Assembly (NCBI GenBank): GCA_019217005.1
Contig: JAHBNG010000076.1
Location: forward strand, 5,867-69,866
Length of the DNA: 64,000 nucleotides
DNA from: Chloroflexi bacterium TSY
GTDB taxonomy: Bacteria > Chloroflexota > Anaerolineae > Caldilineales > Caldilineaceae
Direction: 5' to 3'
Below the pieces are notes generated by a model, which did no database searches, was not told the DNA's origin, and saw nothing but the letters and a program-made list of their open reading frames with translations. Shown here in pieces: positions 28,497 to 38,454 of the stretch (positions are counted from its first letter, which is position 1; every line of letters begins with the position of its first letter). Position numbers and translations under genes: made by a program.

Positions 28497-29310
28497 TCAA
28501 TTCACCGTCCTCGTATGAAGTTCGCTCCGGTCAGCCCAAACATGGCGAAATTTGCCGCTAATCGGGTGCGGGCTGGGTGCTTCCGACGCCTGCTCAATGT
28601 GGACATCAGGCAACCTTTGCGCGGTCAGATAAGCGTGCAACCGCTGATGCGTGGTCAGCCAAACCTCATCTTTACTGGCACCGCTGGCCGCGTCAAGCCG
28701 CATGCGCAGAAAATTTGGTGCGGTCTGAATTAACTGAAAACGTCGTACGCCTAGCGTTTCTTCAATAACCGTTGTCAGTGCCATTGGCAGCAAGTGAACC
28801 AACTCGCCGCAAGGCTTAGGTATGGTCAATACGTCATCCTGGCGACTCTCGATTTGCATCGTCGGCAGCGGTCTTCCACATGCAAGAAGATGCCAAACTC
28901 CCCTGTAGTACCCGATGTCGTCCACACGGCATAGCGATTCTGTAAAAGCTGGCTAATGCGCGTCTCCTCCGCGACAAAGTGCTGGACGCGCTCCTTCGTC
29001 ACCGTCGGATCGGTCACCGAGGCGTCAAAGTTTGCCATCAGCTCCGGTTTGGTGACGGGCGGTAATTGACCAAGATCCTCGATAGTTAACGGACAGTCAG
29101 CATAGTGTGTCCGGTAAAACTCAGAATGGGTGCGTGCAAAGGCGATCATCTTTTGTAGCCGCGTTCGCTGGCGTGCCTCAAGCGTTCTTCTGTCCTGGTG
29201 TCTGGTGCGCCAAACGTCCCAAAATGTGGTTACCTGATTCGTGGTGGACCACGGTTCGCCTGCAATGATGGCATTGGTGGCCGTATGCCACGGTTTCACT
29301 AAGATGATGG
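28497..29310 (-). pseudogene. PaaK-like adenylate-forming ligase with internal deletion
   Basis: N-terminal part (about 29230-28880): RTRLQKMIAFARTHSEFYRT, LPPVTKPELMANFD and the P-loop WTTSGTTGEFGIFLH of phenylacetate-CoA ligase/coenzyme F390 synthetase-like enzymes. C-terminal part (28925-28497): TIPKPCGELVHLLPMALTTV, VRRFQLIQTAPN and PISGKFRHVWADR. About 200-250 middle residues are missing at 28880-28910 with a frame change. The 5' end is fused in frame to the end of the broken methyltransferase. Confidence 0.7.
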
Positions 29311-29919
29311 TGTATGCCACTCCGCTGCTGACATACCTATCTTCTGCAAAGCCAACATCAACAGCCAACGCACGTACAGTTTTGACGCGCTGCTAGTGGG
29401 GATCGAGCAGCACTCCGGTGATGGTGAGCGTGCCACCCGGTTTCAGCGCATCGAAAATAGCAGCCAAGGCGGCCCGACGGTCAGGAATCTCGCCTAATAT
29501 CGTTACCAAGACAGCACGGTCAAACGTGTTGGGTGCAAAAATATAGCGGACAGCCTCACCATGAACGAGTTGGACGTTGGCAATCCCCTTTTCTCGACTC
29601 GCCGCCGCGCCTGATGCAGCATGGCTGGCTGAAGGTCGAGTCCTGCCACCTGCCCCTCGTCACGGACACGCATGGCCAGCGGAATGGTGAGCCGCCCAGG
29701 ACCACAACCCACGTCCAGGACAGACATGCCTGGTGCCAAGTTCATGGCAGCAATCGTGCGATTGGCGTGCGCCACGGTGTTCACATAGGGATTTTCTAGC
29801 AACCACACTAGCAAGGACGGGCATGGCAGCGCGTACCGCCGTGATAGGAAACGCCAGCCAAAGATCGTTCCCAGTGCAACGCCAATCAGTCGCGACAAAT
29901 ATCTGACGAATCGAGTCAT
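29300..29919 (-). pseudogene. SAM-dependent methyltransferase, frameshift and nonsense mutation
   Basis: Start at 29919, with a hydrophobic N-terminus, then MSVLDVGCGPGRLTIPLA (motif I) and GQVAGLDLQPAML. A frameshift near 29590 breaks the frame; the continuation reads GEIPDRRAALAAIFDALKPG (motif III region), LLDPH, a TAG at 29393-29395, QRVKTVRALA, then VGFAEDRYVSSGVAYTIILV. Rejoined length is about 210 residues with the Rossmann-fold order complete. Probably methylated a small molecule together with the neighbouring ligase. Confidence 0.75.
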
Positions 29920-29945
29920 GAATTAGGTGTCCTCAAAGATGTATC

Positions 29946-30701
29946 CTATGCGCCAAACGTCTGCCGCAGCCACGCACCCACAACATAGGCTAGGAAGGCA
30001 GCCAGACCGCCCATGAGAAGTGTCTCGAATCCGCTGCGTAACGCCGACCGACCAAGTACAAGACCCTTCACCATGCCAACGCCGAAGAAGGCGAGACCCG
30101 TGACGAGCGCACTCCCCAGAAATGCCTGGTCTGCTGTGAGGTCCGGTACGAGAAACGGAACGAGCGGAATGACGCCAACAACAAAAAATGCCGCAAAGGT
30201 TGCCAGCGCCGCACGCAGAGGACTGGGACCACTGACCTGCAGACCCAGTTCCTCGGTCAGCATGGTATTCACCCATAGCTGCCGATCTTGGGTGATGACA
30301 TCCACAATCTTTTCGAGCACGTCACCGTCAAAACCTTTGCGTGCGAAAATCTGCCGGATCTCTTCCTGCTCGCCTTCGGGAATGTGTTCAATGTGATGCT
30401 CCTCGGTGCGGCGTGCCTTCTCGACAATCTCGCGCTGGCTCTTGGTGCCCTGGTAGTTGCTCACCGCCATGCTGAAGCCGTCGGCCACCAGATTGGCAAA
30501 GCCAAGTACAATAATGACGATGGTCGAAAACCCACCCCCCACGGCACCGGCCACAACGGCAAAGGTCGTCACACAGCCGTCGATGCCACCAAGCATCGCA
30601 TCGCCCAAATAGCTATGTTGTTGCACGCCATCAAGGCGGGCACTTATGACTGACGGATGATGTTCCGCCCTGAGATTCGTTGACTGTTTGTAGATTTGCA
30701 T
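29946..30701 (-). CDS. VIT1/CCC1-family iron/manganese transporter
   Basis: 251 residues with five membrane segments. The N-terminal LGGIDGCVTTFAVVAGAVGG and GFANLVADGFSMAVSNYQGT are signature regions; the middle soluble metal-binding-type domain is rich in Glu and His (RRTEEHHIEHIPEGEQEEI). The C-terminal segment ends MGGLAAFLAYVVGAWL. The family moves Fe2+ or Mn2+ out of the cytosol. It overlaps the 3' end of the SRPBCC gene by about 70 bp, which suggests one transcript. Confidence 0.9.
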   Translation of the reverse strand: MQIYKQSTNLRAEHHPSVISARLDGVQQHSYLGDAMLGGIDGCVTTFAVVAGAVGGGFSTIVIIVLGFANLVADGFSMAVSNYQGTKSQREIVEKARRTEEHHIEHIPEGEQEEIRQIFARKGFDGDVLEKIVDVITQDRQLWVNTMLTEELGLQVSGPSPLRAALATFAAFFVVGVIPLVPFLVPDLTADQAFLGSALVTGLAFFGVGMVKGLVLGRSALRSGFETLLMGGLAAFLAYVVGAWLRQTFGA

Positions 30702-31173
30702 GGATTTGATGTTTATCCTCGTTGGCGCCGAAGATGAGGCGCAAATTCTCTCCCTCTTCGGCCATGTGTTGTTCTAGTTCGTGGATTCTGCGTCTAAACA
30801 AAGTGCGCAGAATCCAGTCAAGCATTGGCCCAAGAACAGGCCAATCAATGCCCATAGTGATGGTAGCCACAAATAACGTATGGTCGTTTTGTGGCTCTAC
30901 ATCAAACGCGCCCTTCATCCCCGGCATGATTGTGTATTCCATATGGCGCTCAGGGATCACCTTGGTCATGCATAGCGTCAGTTTGTGGAGTTGTCCGTGG
31001 AGAACCTCTTCGACATAAAGAACAGTGCCCAAGTCCATGCTGTCGCCTTGGAGATAACGGCACGCTACGTGATCTGGATGCCAGCGCAAATAGTTCTCAG
31101 GCAGATGGGTCAGCCAGTCAAAGATCTGCTTCGGTGTTGCTTCTATCTCTGCAGCATCTTGCAATCGAATCAT
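30631..31173 (-). CDS. SRPBCC-fold protein
   Basis: 180 residues. The beginning EIEATPKQIFDWLTHLPENY, then WHPDHVACRYL, LGTVLYVEEV and later ELEQHMAEEGENL at the last helix are typical of the polyketide-cyclase/START-like (SRPBCC) family, which binds hydrophobic ligands. No catalytic residue can be assigned. The last 40 residues are low in structure and overlap the transporter start, so the natural end may have been lost. Confidence 0.75.
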   Translation of the reverse strand: MIRLQDAAEIEATPKQIFDWLTHLPENYLRWHPDHVACRYLQGDSMDLGTVLYVEEVLHGQLHKLTLCMTKVIPERHMEYTIMPGMKGAFDVEPQNDHTLFVATITMGIDWPVLGPMLDWILRTLFRRRIHELEQHMAEEGENLRLIFGANEDKHQIHANLQTVNESQGGTSSVSHKCPP

Positions 31174-31212
31174 ATTGCTTTCTTTGCCGATTTCTCACTT
31201 TTATGACATGCT

Positions 31213-31635
31213 CTATTCGCGACGCAGCACCGCGCTGATTACGATAATTAGACCAATCATAACGATGATCAGAGGCCAGAAAATCACAAAGTTAGCAAAG
31301 CCGCCAAGGCCCAGCATGAGAAAAATCGTGATCCAGATGTAGTCCCAGACCAGAGGCGGCGCAACATCGGGTGATGCGAGACGCCAGATATTGACGGCAA
31401 GTGCCAAGCCACCCGCACCGAGGAAGACCCAACTCCACGCAGTTGCACCGCCAATCAGAGGCAGCAACCCCGTGCTATCGGCAATGAAGACCAATCCTGC
31501 CCAGATCAGCACCCCACCCCACCAGATGGCATCTGTAATCTGTCGATTCTTGTCCCAGAGCGGCCACGGACCATTCATAAATCGCCGATTCTCATGCCAG
31601 GGCCACCATGGTTCATTCTGCAATCGATTTGTCAT
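31213..31635 (-). CDS. Small membrane protein (LiaF-like N-terminal membrane region)
   Basis: 140 residues from the ATG at 31635, chosen because GGAGAAAG precedes it; the frame itself is open further upstream. A Trp-rich soluble N-terminus (about 45 residues) is followed by four hydrophobic segments (WWGGVLIWAGLVFIADSTGL, WSWVFLGAGGLALAVNI, WDYIWITIFLMLGLGGF, FWPLIIVMIGLIIVISAVL). WPLIIVMIGL-type segments resemble LiaF/DUF5668 proteins of cell-envelope stress systems; the C-terminal soluble part of LiaF is not present. Confidence 0.7.
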   Translation of the reverse strand: MTNRLQNEPWWPWHENRRFMNGPWPLWDKNRQITDAIWWGGVLIWAGLVFIADSTGLLPLIGGATAWSWVFLGAGGLALAVNIWRLASPDVAPPLVWDYIWITIFLMLGLGGFANFVIFWPLIIVMIGLIIVISAVLRRE

Positions 31636-31853
31636 TTTCTTTCTCCTTCCGTGAAAAAAAGAACCCCAACAGGACTTCCTGCCAGGGTCTTTCATCATCG
31701 TACAAGTTTGCAAACTCTGTGCGATCCCGTCACCAAAACTGCTAGCAGCTACAGCTAGACCGCTGGCGGGTACTACGAAATAAGTACAAAGCACCTAATG
31801 GCAAGCATAACGCAAAACAGCCTAAAATGCACTAGGCGCTCGGCGAGTTTATA

Positions 31854-32076
31854 GACTCAGTAGATCCAAATTTGGCGTTTTTGGCTATTTTCAGTCGAGA
31901 TTGCAGGGATTTTAGAGTCATTTATTCAGATTTCGGTTACAGAAAACAACCTATTTCATATCTGAAAATCGCCCAAATCTAACGCAAAAACTAGATATCG
32001 ACCGGCAAATTTGTATTTATGTCAACTGTTTAGCCAGAATTCTCTCTCAAAACCTGAAATTTGGATCTACTGAGAC
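31854..32076 (-). mobile_element. 223 bp MITE with TA target duplication, copy B
   Basis: Same element as 4071-4293 in opposite orientation, with identical length, and TA on both sides (31852-31853, 32077-32078). Few base differences are visible, for example GGCTATT against GGCGATT, so movement was recent. It lies in noncoding DNA. Confidence 0.9.
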
Positions 32077-32452
32077 TAGCCAGACGGATAGGTTCTTACA
32101 CTCTTATGGCATCCACGTCATGACGAAAAGACTGACCGCTCGACCTGTCTACAGTCTGGTCTGTTGACTGTTCTGCGACAAGTGCTTCAATACTATGATG
32201 TTGAGAATTCACCTTCTTGATAAGAGAAAGTTAACCCAGCATTCTGCTGGAGGCGCTCCAAGAGTACCTTGCCCATGGCAATCGACGGCGTGAGCACGCC
32301 ACCGATATTGGGTGTTTCATCCTTGGCTAAACAAATCGCACTCACTGCTAGCATTTTTGAGTCGAGCCATAGCCGGGATCCATGTCGCCCGTAACTCTCC
32401 CGACGGCTGTTGAGCCGTCCTCTAAAGTGGAGATAAACCTAAGATCGTAAAC

Positions 32453-33951
32453 CTTTACTTTCTGGTAAAAGAAAAGAGATGAGGTGAGAAATGTGACAAA
32501 AAGCGGTTAGCAGTTCATCCTAAAGGTAGAGAACCCAAAAAGGAGGAAGGAATGCTAACCGCGCCAGAAATAACTATAGCAGTACTGATGAATGTATTGC
32601 AAGTAACGCCGATGGGAACAAACGTAAATGTAATGCGTCTGATGTGGGCAATGCTGAATGGGTCGTTTCTGAAAAGTCGAGGAGCAATCCATAGCGCATT
32701 GAAAGAAAGCGGGTTTGAAGATGAGGAGCTCCGGCGAAGCTGGTGGAGCTTTCGATATGGATCATGGGATATCACAAGTCTGCTGGGGTCGTGGCAAGAA
32801 GAAGTGGAAAGGGGAATGGGAGGCAAAAAAGTTAGAAGGGTACCGAGTGAAAAGCATAGATATCACAGGGTTCTGGCGACCGAAGCTGCAAGGGAAAGTG
32901 AACCGACTCTATAACTCAACGGCTCGTCGGGCATTGCCCGCGCTCATCTTTGGAGTGATGATAAGCTCGGGGGAGATAGGCGGGAAGCGAGTGCCACTGC
33001 TCAAGGCAATCATGAGATGCACGGTTGGAACAAAGGAAAGTGAGTTTCGGAAAAAGCTGCTGAAAGAGACGAAGAAATCACTGGAGTCAGACGAAGTGGC
33101 GGTGGTCGATGCCGGGTTTACAATCAGAGAAATGCTAGAAAGCGGCATAGACCGATTTGTCCTGCGGGAAGCCATTAACTGCACAGTGCGCCGCAATGAG
33201 TTCCCCAAACGCAAAGAAAAAGGCAGACCACCTGAATATGGTGATATTGTGCGTCCGCTCTCTCGCAGCTATAAGGGAAAGCGACTCGAGGCTACAACTC
33301 CGGACTCGTCTGGTCGCTTTCTCTATAGTGGTCGCCTGATTTGCTATCAAGCATGGCACAATCTCGTCCCCAGAACAACCAAGGTGGATACAGCCAACCG
33401 TACCTACTCGATTTACGTCATTCAGGATCCGGCCTACAACACACCTTTGGTTTTGGCGACCGTTATGACTTTGCAGCCTGAAACCATTTATCTTGTCTAC
33501 CTGGAACGCTGGCCTGTTGAACATCCCCCCTTGGCTTCCAAGCAGATGATTGGCTTACATCGTCAATTTGTTCATGCCGATGAGGCTTGTTTCCGCTTAC
33601 CTGAACTGGGGCTGCTGGCTGGCAATCTTCTTTCCCATTTAGCCGCTTCTCTTCCTCCCATACCGACTGGCTACTGGGATCGAGAGCCTCAATCCACTCC
33701 CGGCAGGCTGCGCCGTGTTCTCTCGAGTGCTCTTTTTCCAACTCCTGACCAACTCGACCCTGACTTTCGGAAAAAGGCCTCGGTTTCACACCATTTCCCT
33801 AAAGGCGTTCTCGCTCATCGCCGCCTCAATGCCGCTGCTTAAACTAGCCGAGCACTATTTTTACATTTTATCCCGTTTTTTCAGGGTGGATTCTTTTTTC
33901 CGCCCCTTTCGGTTTGCCCTTTGTCACTCAAGCCTTTACCAGAAAGTAAAG
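32453..33951 (+). mobile_element. IS4-superfamily insertion sequence, copy 3 (defective)
   Basis: 1499 bp with perfect 17 bp TIRs at 32453-32469 and 33935-33951. Inserted in the saccharopine-dehydrogenase-like gene. Flanks allow a 4-5 bp duplication (TTTAC on the minus strand) if one extra base is assigned to the element end. Confidence 0.95.
32552..33842 (+). pseudogene. IS4-superfamily transposase with single 5 bp deletion (copy 3)
   Basis: Differs from the intact copy chiefly by loss of AGTGG near 32810. The first frame runs 32552-32914 (120 codons), the second 32715-33842 contains all the rest, including both later acidic positions and the Y-R-E-K signature. A run of six A at 32825-32830 lies in the overlap; loss of one A in the transcript would restore the full frame. 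Listed as a pseudogene, but expression by slippage is possible. Confidence 0.88.
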
Positions 33952-34914
33952 TAAAAGCCAGCTTCTCGCTTTGCTTTGCGCGGCCCCTCGCCCGGTTTGG
34001 GCATCAGCCGATCCAGCGCCTTTTTCATCAAAGAACCTGGTTTCGCCGACGCAAAGATTCCAAAGGCGGCACCCACCAGGATTCCCTTCAGTCGTCCAAC
34101 GAATCCATCTCCACTCCGGACAGCCTCATCATAGCGAAAGTCTTTGCCGTACGGATATCCACCAAGTGCATTACTTCTGCGGACGACTCTGGTGTTGATA
34201 CCGGCCATGATGAATGGATAGACCCAGCTTTTGACTGCATCGTCATAAACGACGCTCTGTAAATCACGTTCATCTAGTCCGCACTGTTCGTCCACAGGGT
34301 TCAGGCTATACGGGTTGAGCAAGATGTCATCAATACTTTTATCCTTTGCTGCCTTTTCCATCCGATCTGTCATCGTCGCATACGTTCCCCCACTAAACGC
34401 GCCAGCATTGAATCGAATCCACATGTATGGACAATTTTTGTCCCGTTAGATCTAGCTGCTTCATGATGTTGATCAATCATGCGGCGCATCCAGTGGACTT
34501 CTCCGGTTAAATCGCAATAATCGGTCTGATTGGCGACGCAAGCCGCGACCAATTTGTCGCCATATTTTCCATAGGGTCCAACCGTGGTGCAGACCACGCG
34601 TGTTCGCAGCACCATTGCATTCAGGCTCTCTTCATCGTGACTGTCAGCGACGACGAGCGTGATTGTTTCATCGGCCACGGCTGCTCTGACTTTTTCCAGC
34701 GTTGACTGATTTCTGCCGCCCATTGCCCACGTAATGGACTGGTTGGCACCGTAGGTTTCAAAGAGGTACTCCGCAACTAGCCTTCCCGTGAAGCCCGTAG
34801 CGCCCCAGACAATGATGTCAAATTCTCTGTTGTCGTTCATGATGTTTCTCCTGTTTTCACGATCTGCCTAGCGGTGGGTGCCGACGGGATTCGTGCGTCA
34901 GATATGCGCTAGAG

Positions 34915-35005
34915 TCAGACAGGCTCGACGATTTCGACGGCCCGCGTTATCCCATCTTCTTGGGCAATGGCGCTCGCCACTTCTCGGGCGCGGATTCGGT
35001 AGGAT
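34915..35005 (-). pseudogene. C-terminal scrap of a glycosyltransferase-like gene
   Basis: Minus-strand frame RIRAREVASAIAQEDGITRA, then VEIVEPV and a TGA. This resembles the last helix of MGT-type glycosyltransferases (ARxxAxxIxxEDGxxxAVxxIE). The rest of the gene is replaced by the tandem repeat at 35021-35100. Confidence 0.4.
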
Positions 35006-35020
35006 GCGGTTGGGGGCTGT

Positions 35021-35100
35021 TAGTTGGTTGCTGGTGGTTGGTTGCTGGTGGTTGGTTGCTGATAGCTAGTGGCTGATGGCTGATAGCTAGCGGCTGATGG
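35021..35100 (+). repeat. Degenerate short tandem repeat (TTGGTTGCTGGTGG type)
   Basis: Three TTGGTTGCTGGTGG-like units followed by GCTGATAGCTAG / TGGCTGATGGCTGATAGCTAG units. An array of the same style in opposite orientation is at 58381-58421. Such heptamer-based repeats occur in cyanobacteria and Chloroflexi intergenic DNA. It lies 10 bp before the next gene's start. Confidence 0.75.
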
Positions 35101-35109
35101 AGGTTTTGT

Positions 35110-36278
35110 ATGGCTGCTTGTTGTCCGGAGTATACGATTGTGATGCGGAAACCGACGGGTGAACTGTTGGCGGAGATTACAGATGAGATCAAGCTCTATC
35201 TGTTGGTGAAGAAAAACGCTGCGGGTCAGCTGGTGATGGAGTTAGATGGCTGTGATTTCGAGTGTGCTGAGATTGTGGAGAATACGCGGATTGAGGTATG
35301 GGCGAGTTGTGACGGTGGGGCGTCGGGGGCGACGTCGAATCTGTTGGTGGGTCGGTCTCCTTTTCTGATCGATTATGTGAGTTTTAGTCGCACGGGGTTT
35401 GATGAGCAGCGGGTGAAGATTTTGGCCACGGATGGCAGGGTTGGCTGGCGCGGAGACAGGTAGCGTATTTGAAGGAAAGTCCGCAGACGTTGGCTGTGGA
35501 GGAACCGGCAGATGATTTGATGAAGCGGATTGCGCGGGAGAATTGAGGGGCCGGTGCGGACAGCTACACAATCGGGGGAGATACGCTGCGGGTGACCGAC
35601 GGCTGGATCGCCATTGAAGGTGATGAGGGTCTGGGGCCGCCGGTTACGCTTGCGTTTCAGCATCAGGACCTGTCGACGCTGTTTCAAGAGATTGCGTTGT
35701 TGAGCCATCAGCGGGGGGTGCCGTTGTATTTTCACATTGAGCAAATTGACCATTTTGGGGGTGCGCCGTTTCTTCAGTTCAACACACAGGTGGGGCAGAT
35801 TGGCAATGATTTGACGCAGACGACAGGTGGAGCAGCTGCCGTTGTGCTGACGCCTGAGAACGAGACGTTGGTGGAGTATGAGCTGATCTATGATTGGCGA
35901 GAGACGTTGAATCGGGCGTACGTGGGCTATGGTATCAGCACGAATGCGGGTGAGTTTGTCACTGTGGAGGATCCAGATCTGGCGGCCTATTTGACGACGA
36001 ATCCGTTGGGATTGCGGGAAGGTTTTCGCAATACGGGGGAGCTGGAGGATTTTGCCGCGGAGCTGCCGGGGGAGGCGGATATCTTTTTTCGGGAGACCAT
36101 GCACCAGCCGCAGGTGGATGGCCGGTTGGGAGAGACGGATACGTTTTGTTACATCTGCGATTGGCGGTGGGGCGATCGGGTGACCGTGGCGGCCGATTGT
36201 TTGGTCTTTGATGCTTGTATCGAGACGTTGGAATTGACGCTGAATGAGGGACCGAACCATGTTTGGTCATCTAGATAA
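35110..36278 (+). pseudogene. Phage tail hub-like protein (Gp37-like), frameshifted
   Basis: Start ATG at 35110 after GGAGG. First frame to 35463 (TGELLAEITDEIKLYLLVKK, TRIEVWASCDGG, NLLVGRSPFLIDYVSFSRTG). The continuation (VAYLKESPQTLAVEEPADDL, then a stop-interrupted RIAREN) leads into the frame ending at 36278 (LGPPVTLAFQHQDLSTLFQE, LQFNTQVGQIGNDLTQT, LVEYELIYDWRETLNRAYVG). The order of a label-like linker, hub beta domain and test-of-line segment resembles baseplate hub proteins of siphoviruses such as ReqiPepy6 Gp37. No other phage genes are adjacent, so this is an isolated remnant. The family call is tentative. Confidence 0.45.
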
Positions 36279-36289
36279 GTGATATTGGG

Positions 36290-36496
36290 TTATGTTGATG
36301 AACCTTTATAACGAATATAATTGGGTAAGCGAGCTTTAAACGCAGTAGGCTCTTTTTGAGCAATGGCTTTGGCTCGTTCTAAACGTGCTTCAATGGTTGT
36401 TAGATCCGTTGCTGTAAAACAGATCCGGTTGCGAACCTGGGCTAGCATTGCTGGTTCAATGGTTTGGGTCATCCCGCTATCTGGTGTAGTCTCCAC
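36290..36496 (-). CDS. Small hypothetical protein
   Basis: 68 residues: METTPDSGMTQTIEPAMLAQ, then an amphipathic helix TIEARLERAKAIAQKEP and a basic end KARLPNYIRYKGSST. No family recognised. It follows the secreted-protein gene on the same strand after the hairpin at 36528-36570. The frame may be real because of its codon regularity, but evidence is thin. Confidence 0.35.
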   Translation of the reverse strand: METTPDSGMTQTIEPAMLAQVRNRICFTATDLTTIEARLERAKAIAQKEPTAFKARLPNYIRYKGSST

Positions 36497-36527
36497 CAGG
36501 CGGCGGGTGCTAATGTATTACGTTATG

Positions 36528-36570
36528 GGTGCGGATCTTGCCAGATCATTTGATCGACAAGATCCGCACC
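36528..36570. terminator. Perfect 13 bp hairpin
   Basis: GGTGCGGATCTTG (36528-36540) pairs perfectly with CAAGATCCGCACC (36558-36570) across a 17 nt loop. It overlaps the last codons of the minus-strand gene ending at 36546. There is no U run, so it might be an mRNA-protecting stem rather than a classic terminator. Confidence 0.5.
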
Positions 36571-37509
36571 AGTTGTTGTTCTTTCTGTAAGCGTTTTTGA
36601 AATTGTGAATCTGAAATGCGGCTCCGAATTCGAATGTCCTGTTTGGGAAACGATGTGATTGGCTCGTAAGCGGGTTGTCTTGAGAACGGTGTTGAGGCTC
36701 TGTCTAGCCAGATTCCTGGACCGTAGTCGCTGCCATCTGAGTCATTTAGAATTAATGCGTGTCTATACCATCTGCCGGACAGTACATCGATGTCTGCTTG
36801 GTTGATCCAGGAAATTGTTTGTGTGATGGATCTTGTTTTCTCGTTGTTTTCTTCGCCTTCAGCTGTTTCTATTTTGATGAAGCTAGGGGTGAATGCTTGA
36901 AGATCATCCGCTCTGAAAAAAAAGTAATCGTTCTGTGATGCTTTGGGCGTTCACTTCTGCGATCGTTGTCAAGCTTTGGATTTGGTTGACTTGTTGTTGG
37001 TTTTCAAGGATGGCTGTTACGCGATAGATAGGGATGGAAGGACATATATTTGTTGTCCAACAGTTGTTGACTTCTTCTTGGAGACGATCATACTCTTGTT
37101 GTGTCTGGTCGATTTGTTTTTGTTGCGTGGGGTGCCGTTTCCCTCCGTTTGCCTCGACGAGGAGATCGTGCATTTCTCCTGATTGTAGGTCTGCGAGTGA
37201 TTGCTCGATAATGCGAATATACTGTTGTGCGTGCTGGTTACACGCTTGGTTAATATCGTCAGTGGAAGGGTCAAAGCGGATGCCTCCGCTCCACTGCTGG
37301 TTTCCGAATTCGTAAGACCAGACAAAGTTGCCTCTTGTAGTAAGTTCGTCTGCTCCTTCGTAAATGGCTTCAAATTGTTTGAGCTGTGAAGAGGCTTGTT
37401 CCAGAGTTGTGCCTTCTATGAAGATTAGCTCGGTGATGACGGGTTGTGAGTTGATCCAACCGATGAGGGAGGCGAGGATGATGGTTACGATTAGGATGCG
37501 GTTACGCAT
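36546..37509 (-). pseudogene. Secreted or membrane-anchored protein of unknown function, frameshift in a poly-A run
   Basis: Start ATG at 37509 after AGGAG. An N-terminal hydrophobic segment (ILIVTIILASLIGWI) is followed by an extracellular-type region with YEGADELTTRGNFVWSYEFG and a coiled coil. At 36904 the frame stops next to a run of eight A/T (36916-36923); one base less gives FFRADDLQAFTPSFIKIETA, then WINQADIDVLSGRWYRHALI, IRSRISDSQFQKRLQKEQQL and a stop at 36546. The rejoined length is about 320 residues. The homopolymer makes an assembly error or slippage plausible, so the gene may be intact. No family recognised. Confidence 0.6.
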
Positions 37510-38022
37510 GAGAAAACTCCTGTTGTTTAGAATAGAAAATGCTTGAGCGGAAAAGGCGATTCGTTTGCAACAACAACGGTCCGCTGAAGCGTTGATGATG
37601 CGCTTCTGCTTGAGAGAAGCGCGATCCGTTACTATTCTTCCATGCAGGGGCCGCTTTGCGGCATCGTCTTTTTGATTGTTGTGGGTGCATACTACATTTT
37701 CGGGGGCTGTCAGAAAATCTCATGAGCTGTACTCCAACAATCCCCAAAAATGGGACGCTTCCCATTGTTGTCGCAAGATGATTATATCATGTTTCGCGGT
37801 GAGAGAATGGTTTCCGTTTTGGTTTCACTTGTTGATGAGGCGTTGAACGAAGAACCTGAAGCTTAGGCGGCAGCGGCGATGTCTGTGAAGATGATGGGGA
37901 GATTTGATGAGGGTAATGAATCTTAGAGTTGATGAATAAGCCAGATGAAAAAATTCGTTATCCGTTCTTGTAAGAAGGTAGACTGATTCCATCTGCTAGA
38001 TATGTTGTTCAAAAAAATAAAA
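37510..38022. other. Noncoding region
   Basis: Contains an inverted repeat AGAAGCGCGATCC/GGATCGC region around 37600-37640 on a weak basis and no frame with family features. AT-rich towards 38000. It separates the secreted-protein gene from the tRNA unit. Confidence 0.4.
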
Positions 38023-38063
38023 CCGCCGATTAGCAATCCTGCACAGATGCGACTAATCGGCGG
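38023..38063 (-). terminator. Intrinsic terminator of tRNA-Glu
   Basis: CCGCCGATTAG (38023-38033) pairs with CTAATCGGCGG (38053-38063). On the minus strand the stem is followed by TTTTATTTTTTT (38022 down to 38011), a classic Rho-independent terminator about 110 nt downstream of the tRNA. Confidence 0.88.
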
Positions 38064-38171
38064 CACCAGGTTGACACCTTAGGATTGTGCAAATTCCTAC
38101 AAATTCCTGAGGTACTAGCACTTTTACAATTTAATAAAGTGAAGGCACCCTTGCAATATCCTAAGATATAG

Positions 38172-38244
38172 TAGCGCATACGGGATTCGAACCCGTGTCT
38201 CCGCCTTGAGAGGGCGGTATCCTAGGCCCCTAGACGAATGCGCC
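38172..38244 (-). tRNA. tRNA-Glu (CTC anticodon)
   Basis: 73 nt. Acceptor arms GGCGCAT and ATGCGCT pair (with one G-U), D-arm TCGTCTAGGGGCCTAGGA, anticodon stem CCGCC/GGCGG with loop CTCTCAA giving anticodon CTC (reads GAG), and T-arm ACGGGTTCGAATCCCGT. CCA is not encoded. An intrinsic terminator follows. Confidence 0.95.
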
Positions 38245-38454
38245 ACGTGAAAAACAATTTAAGCATATATTGGGCCTACAAGATCAATTCTACTCGGATC
38301 AGAATTCTTTGTCAAATTTCGGTAAATCGGCGATGCATTGGCGCGAATCCCAGGGAGGCTTAAGCAACAGTTGTGATGAAAACATAATTTTCTGGCCATT
38401 CTAGCTAGGAAAGCAAAACTATGTTTTCACCCAAAGCCAAATTCAGGAATGAAG

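Larger units (their letters stand above)
32193..34840 (-). pseudogene. Saccharopine-dehydrogenase-like (trans-acting enoyl reductase type) oxidoreductase, split by IS copy 3
   Basis: N-terminal part 34840-34370: IIVWGATGFTGRLVAEYLFE (Rossmann NAD(P) site), CTTVGPYGKYGDKLVAACV, YCDLTGEVHWMRRMID. After a deletion and frameshift near 34400-34424 the second part runs AFSGGTYATMTDRMEKAA to KREAGFY at 33952. The IS follows. Beyond it, 32452-32193 reads DLRFISTLEDGSTAVGRVTG, then YGSTQKMLAVSAICLA, GGVLTPSIAMGKVLLERL and a stop. Joining AGFY directly to DLRFISTLEDG gives an uninterrupted protein of about 400 residues, confirming the insertion site. The family reduces enoyl or imine intermediates in lipid and polyketide pathways. 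Confidence 0.85.

Noticed and set aside
34960..35110. Possible CRISPR array
   Set aside because: Units are short, contiguous and degenerate with no spacers of constant length; no cas genes in the window.
35373..36260. 295-codon minus-strand frame opposite the hub-like gene
   Set aside because: Arg/Pro/His-rich composition typical of an antisense shadow; the plus strand has recognisable protein segments and a good ribosome-binding site.
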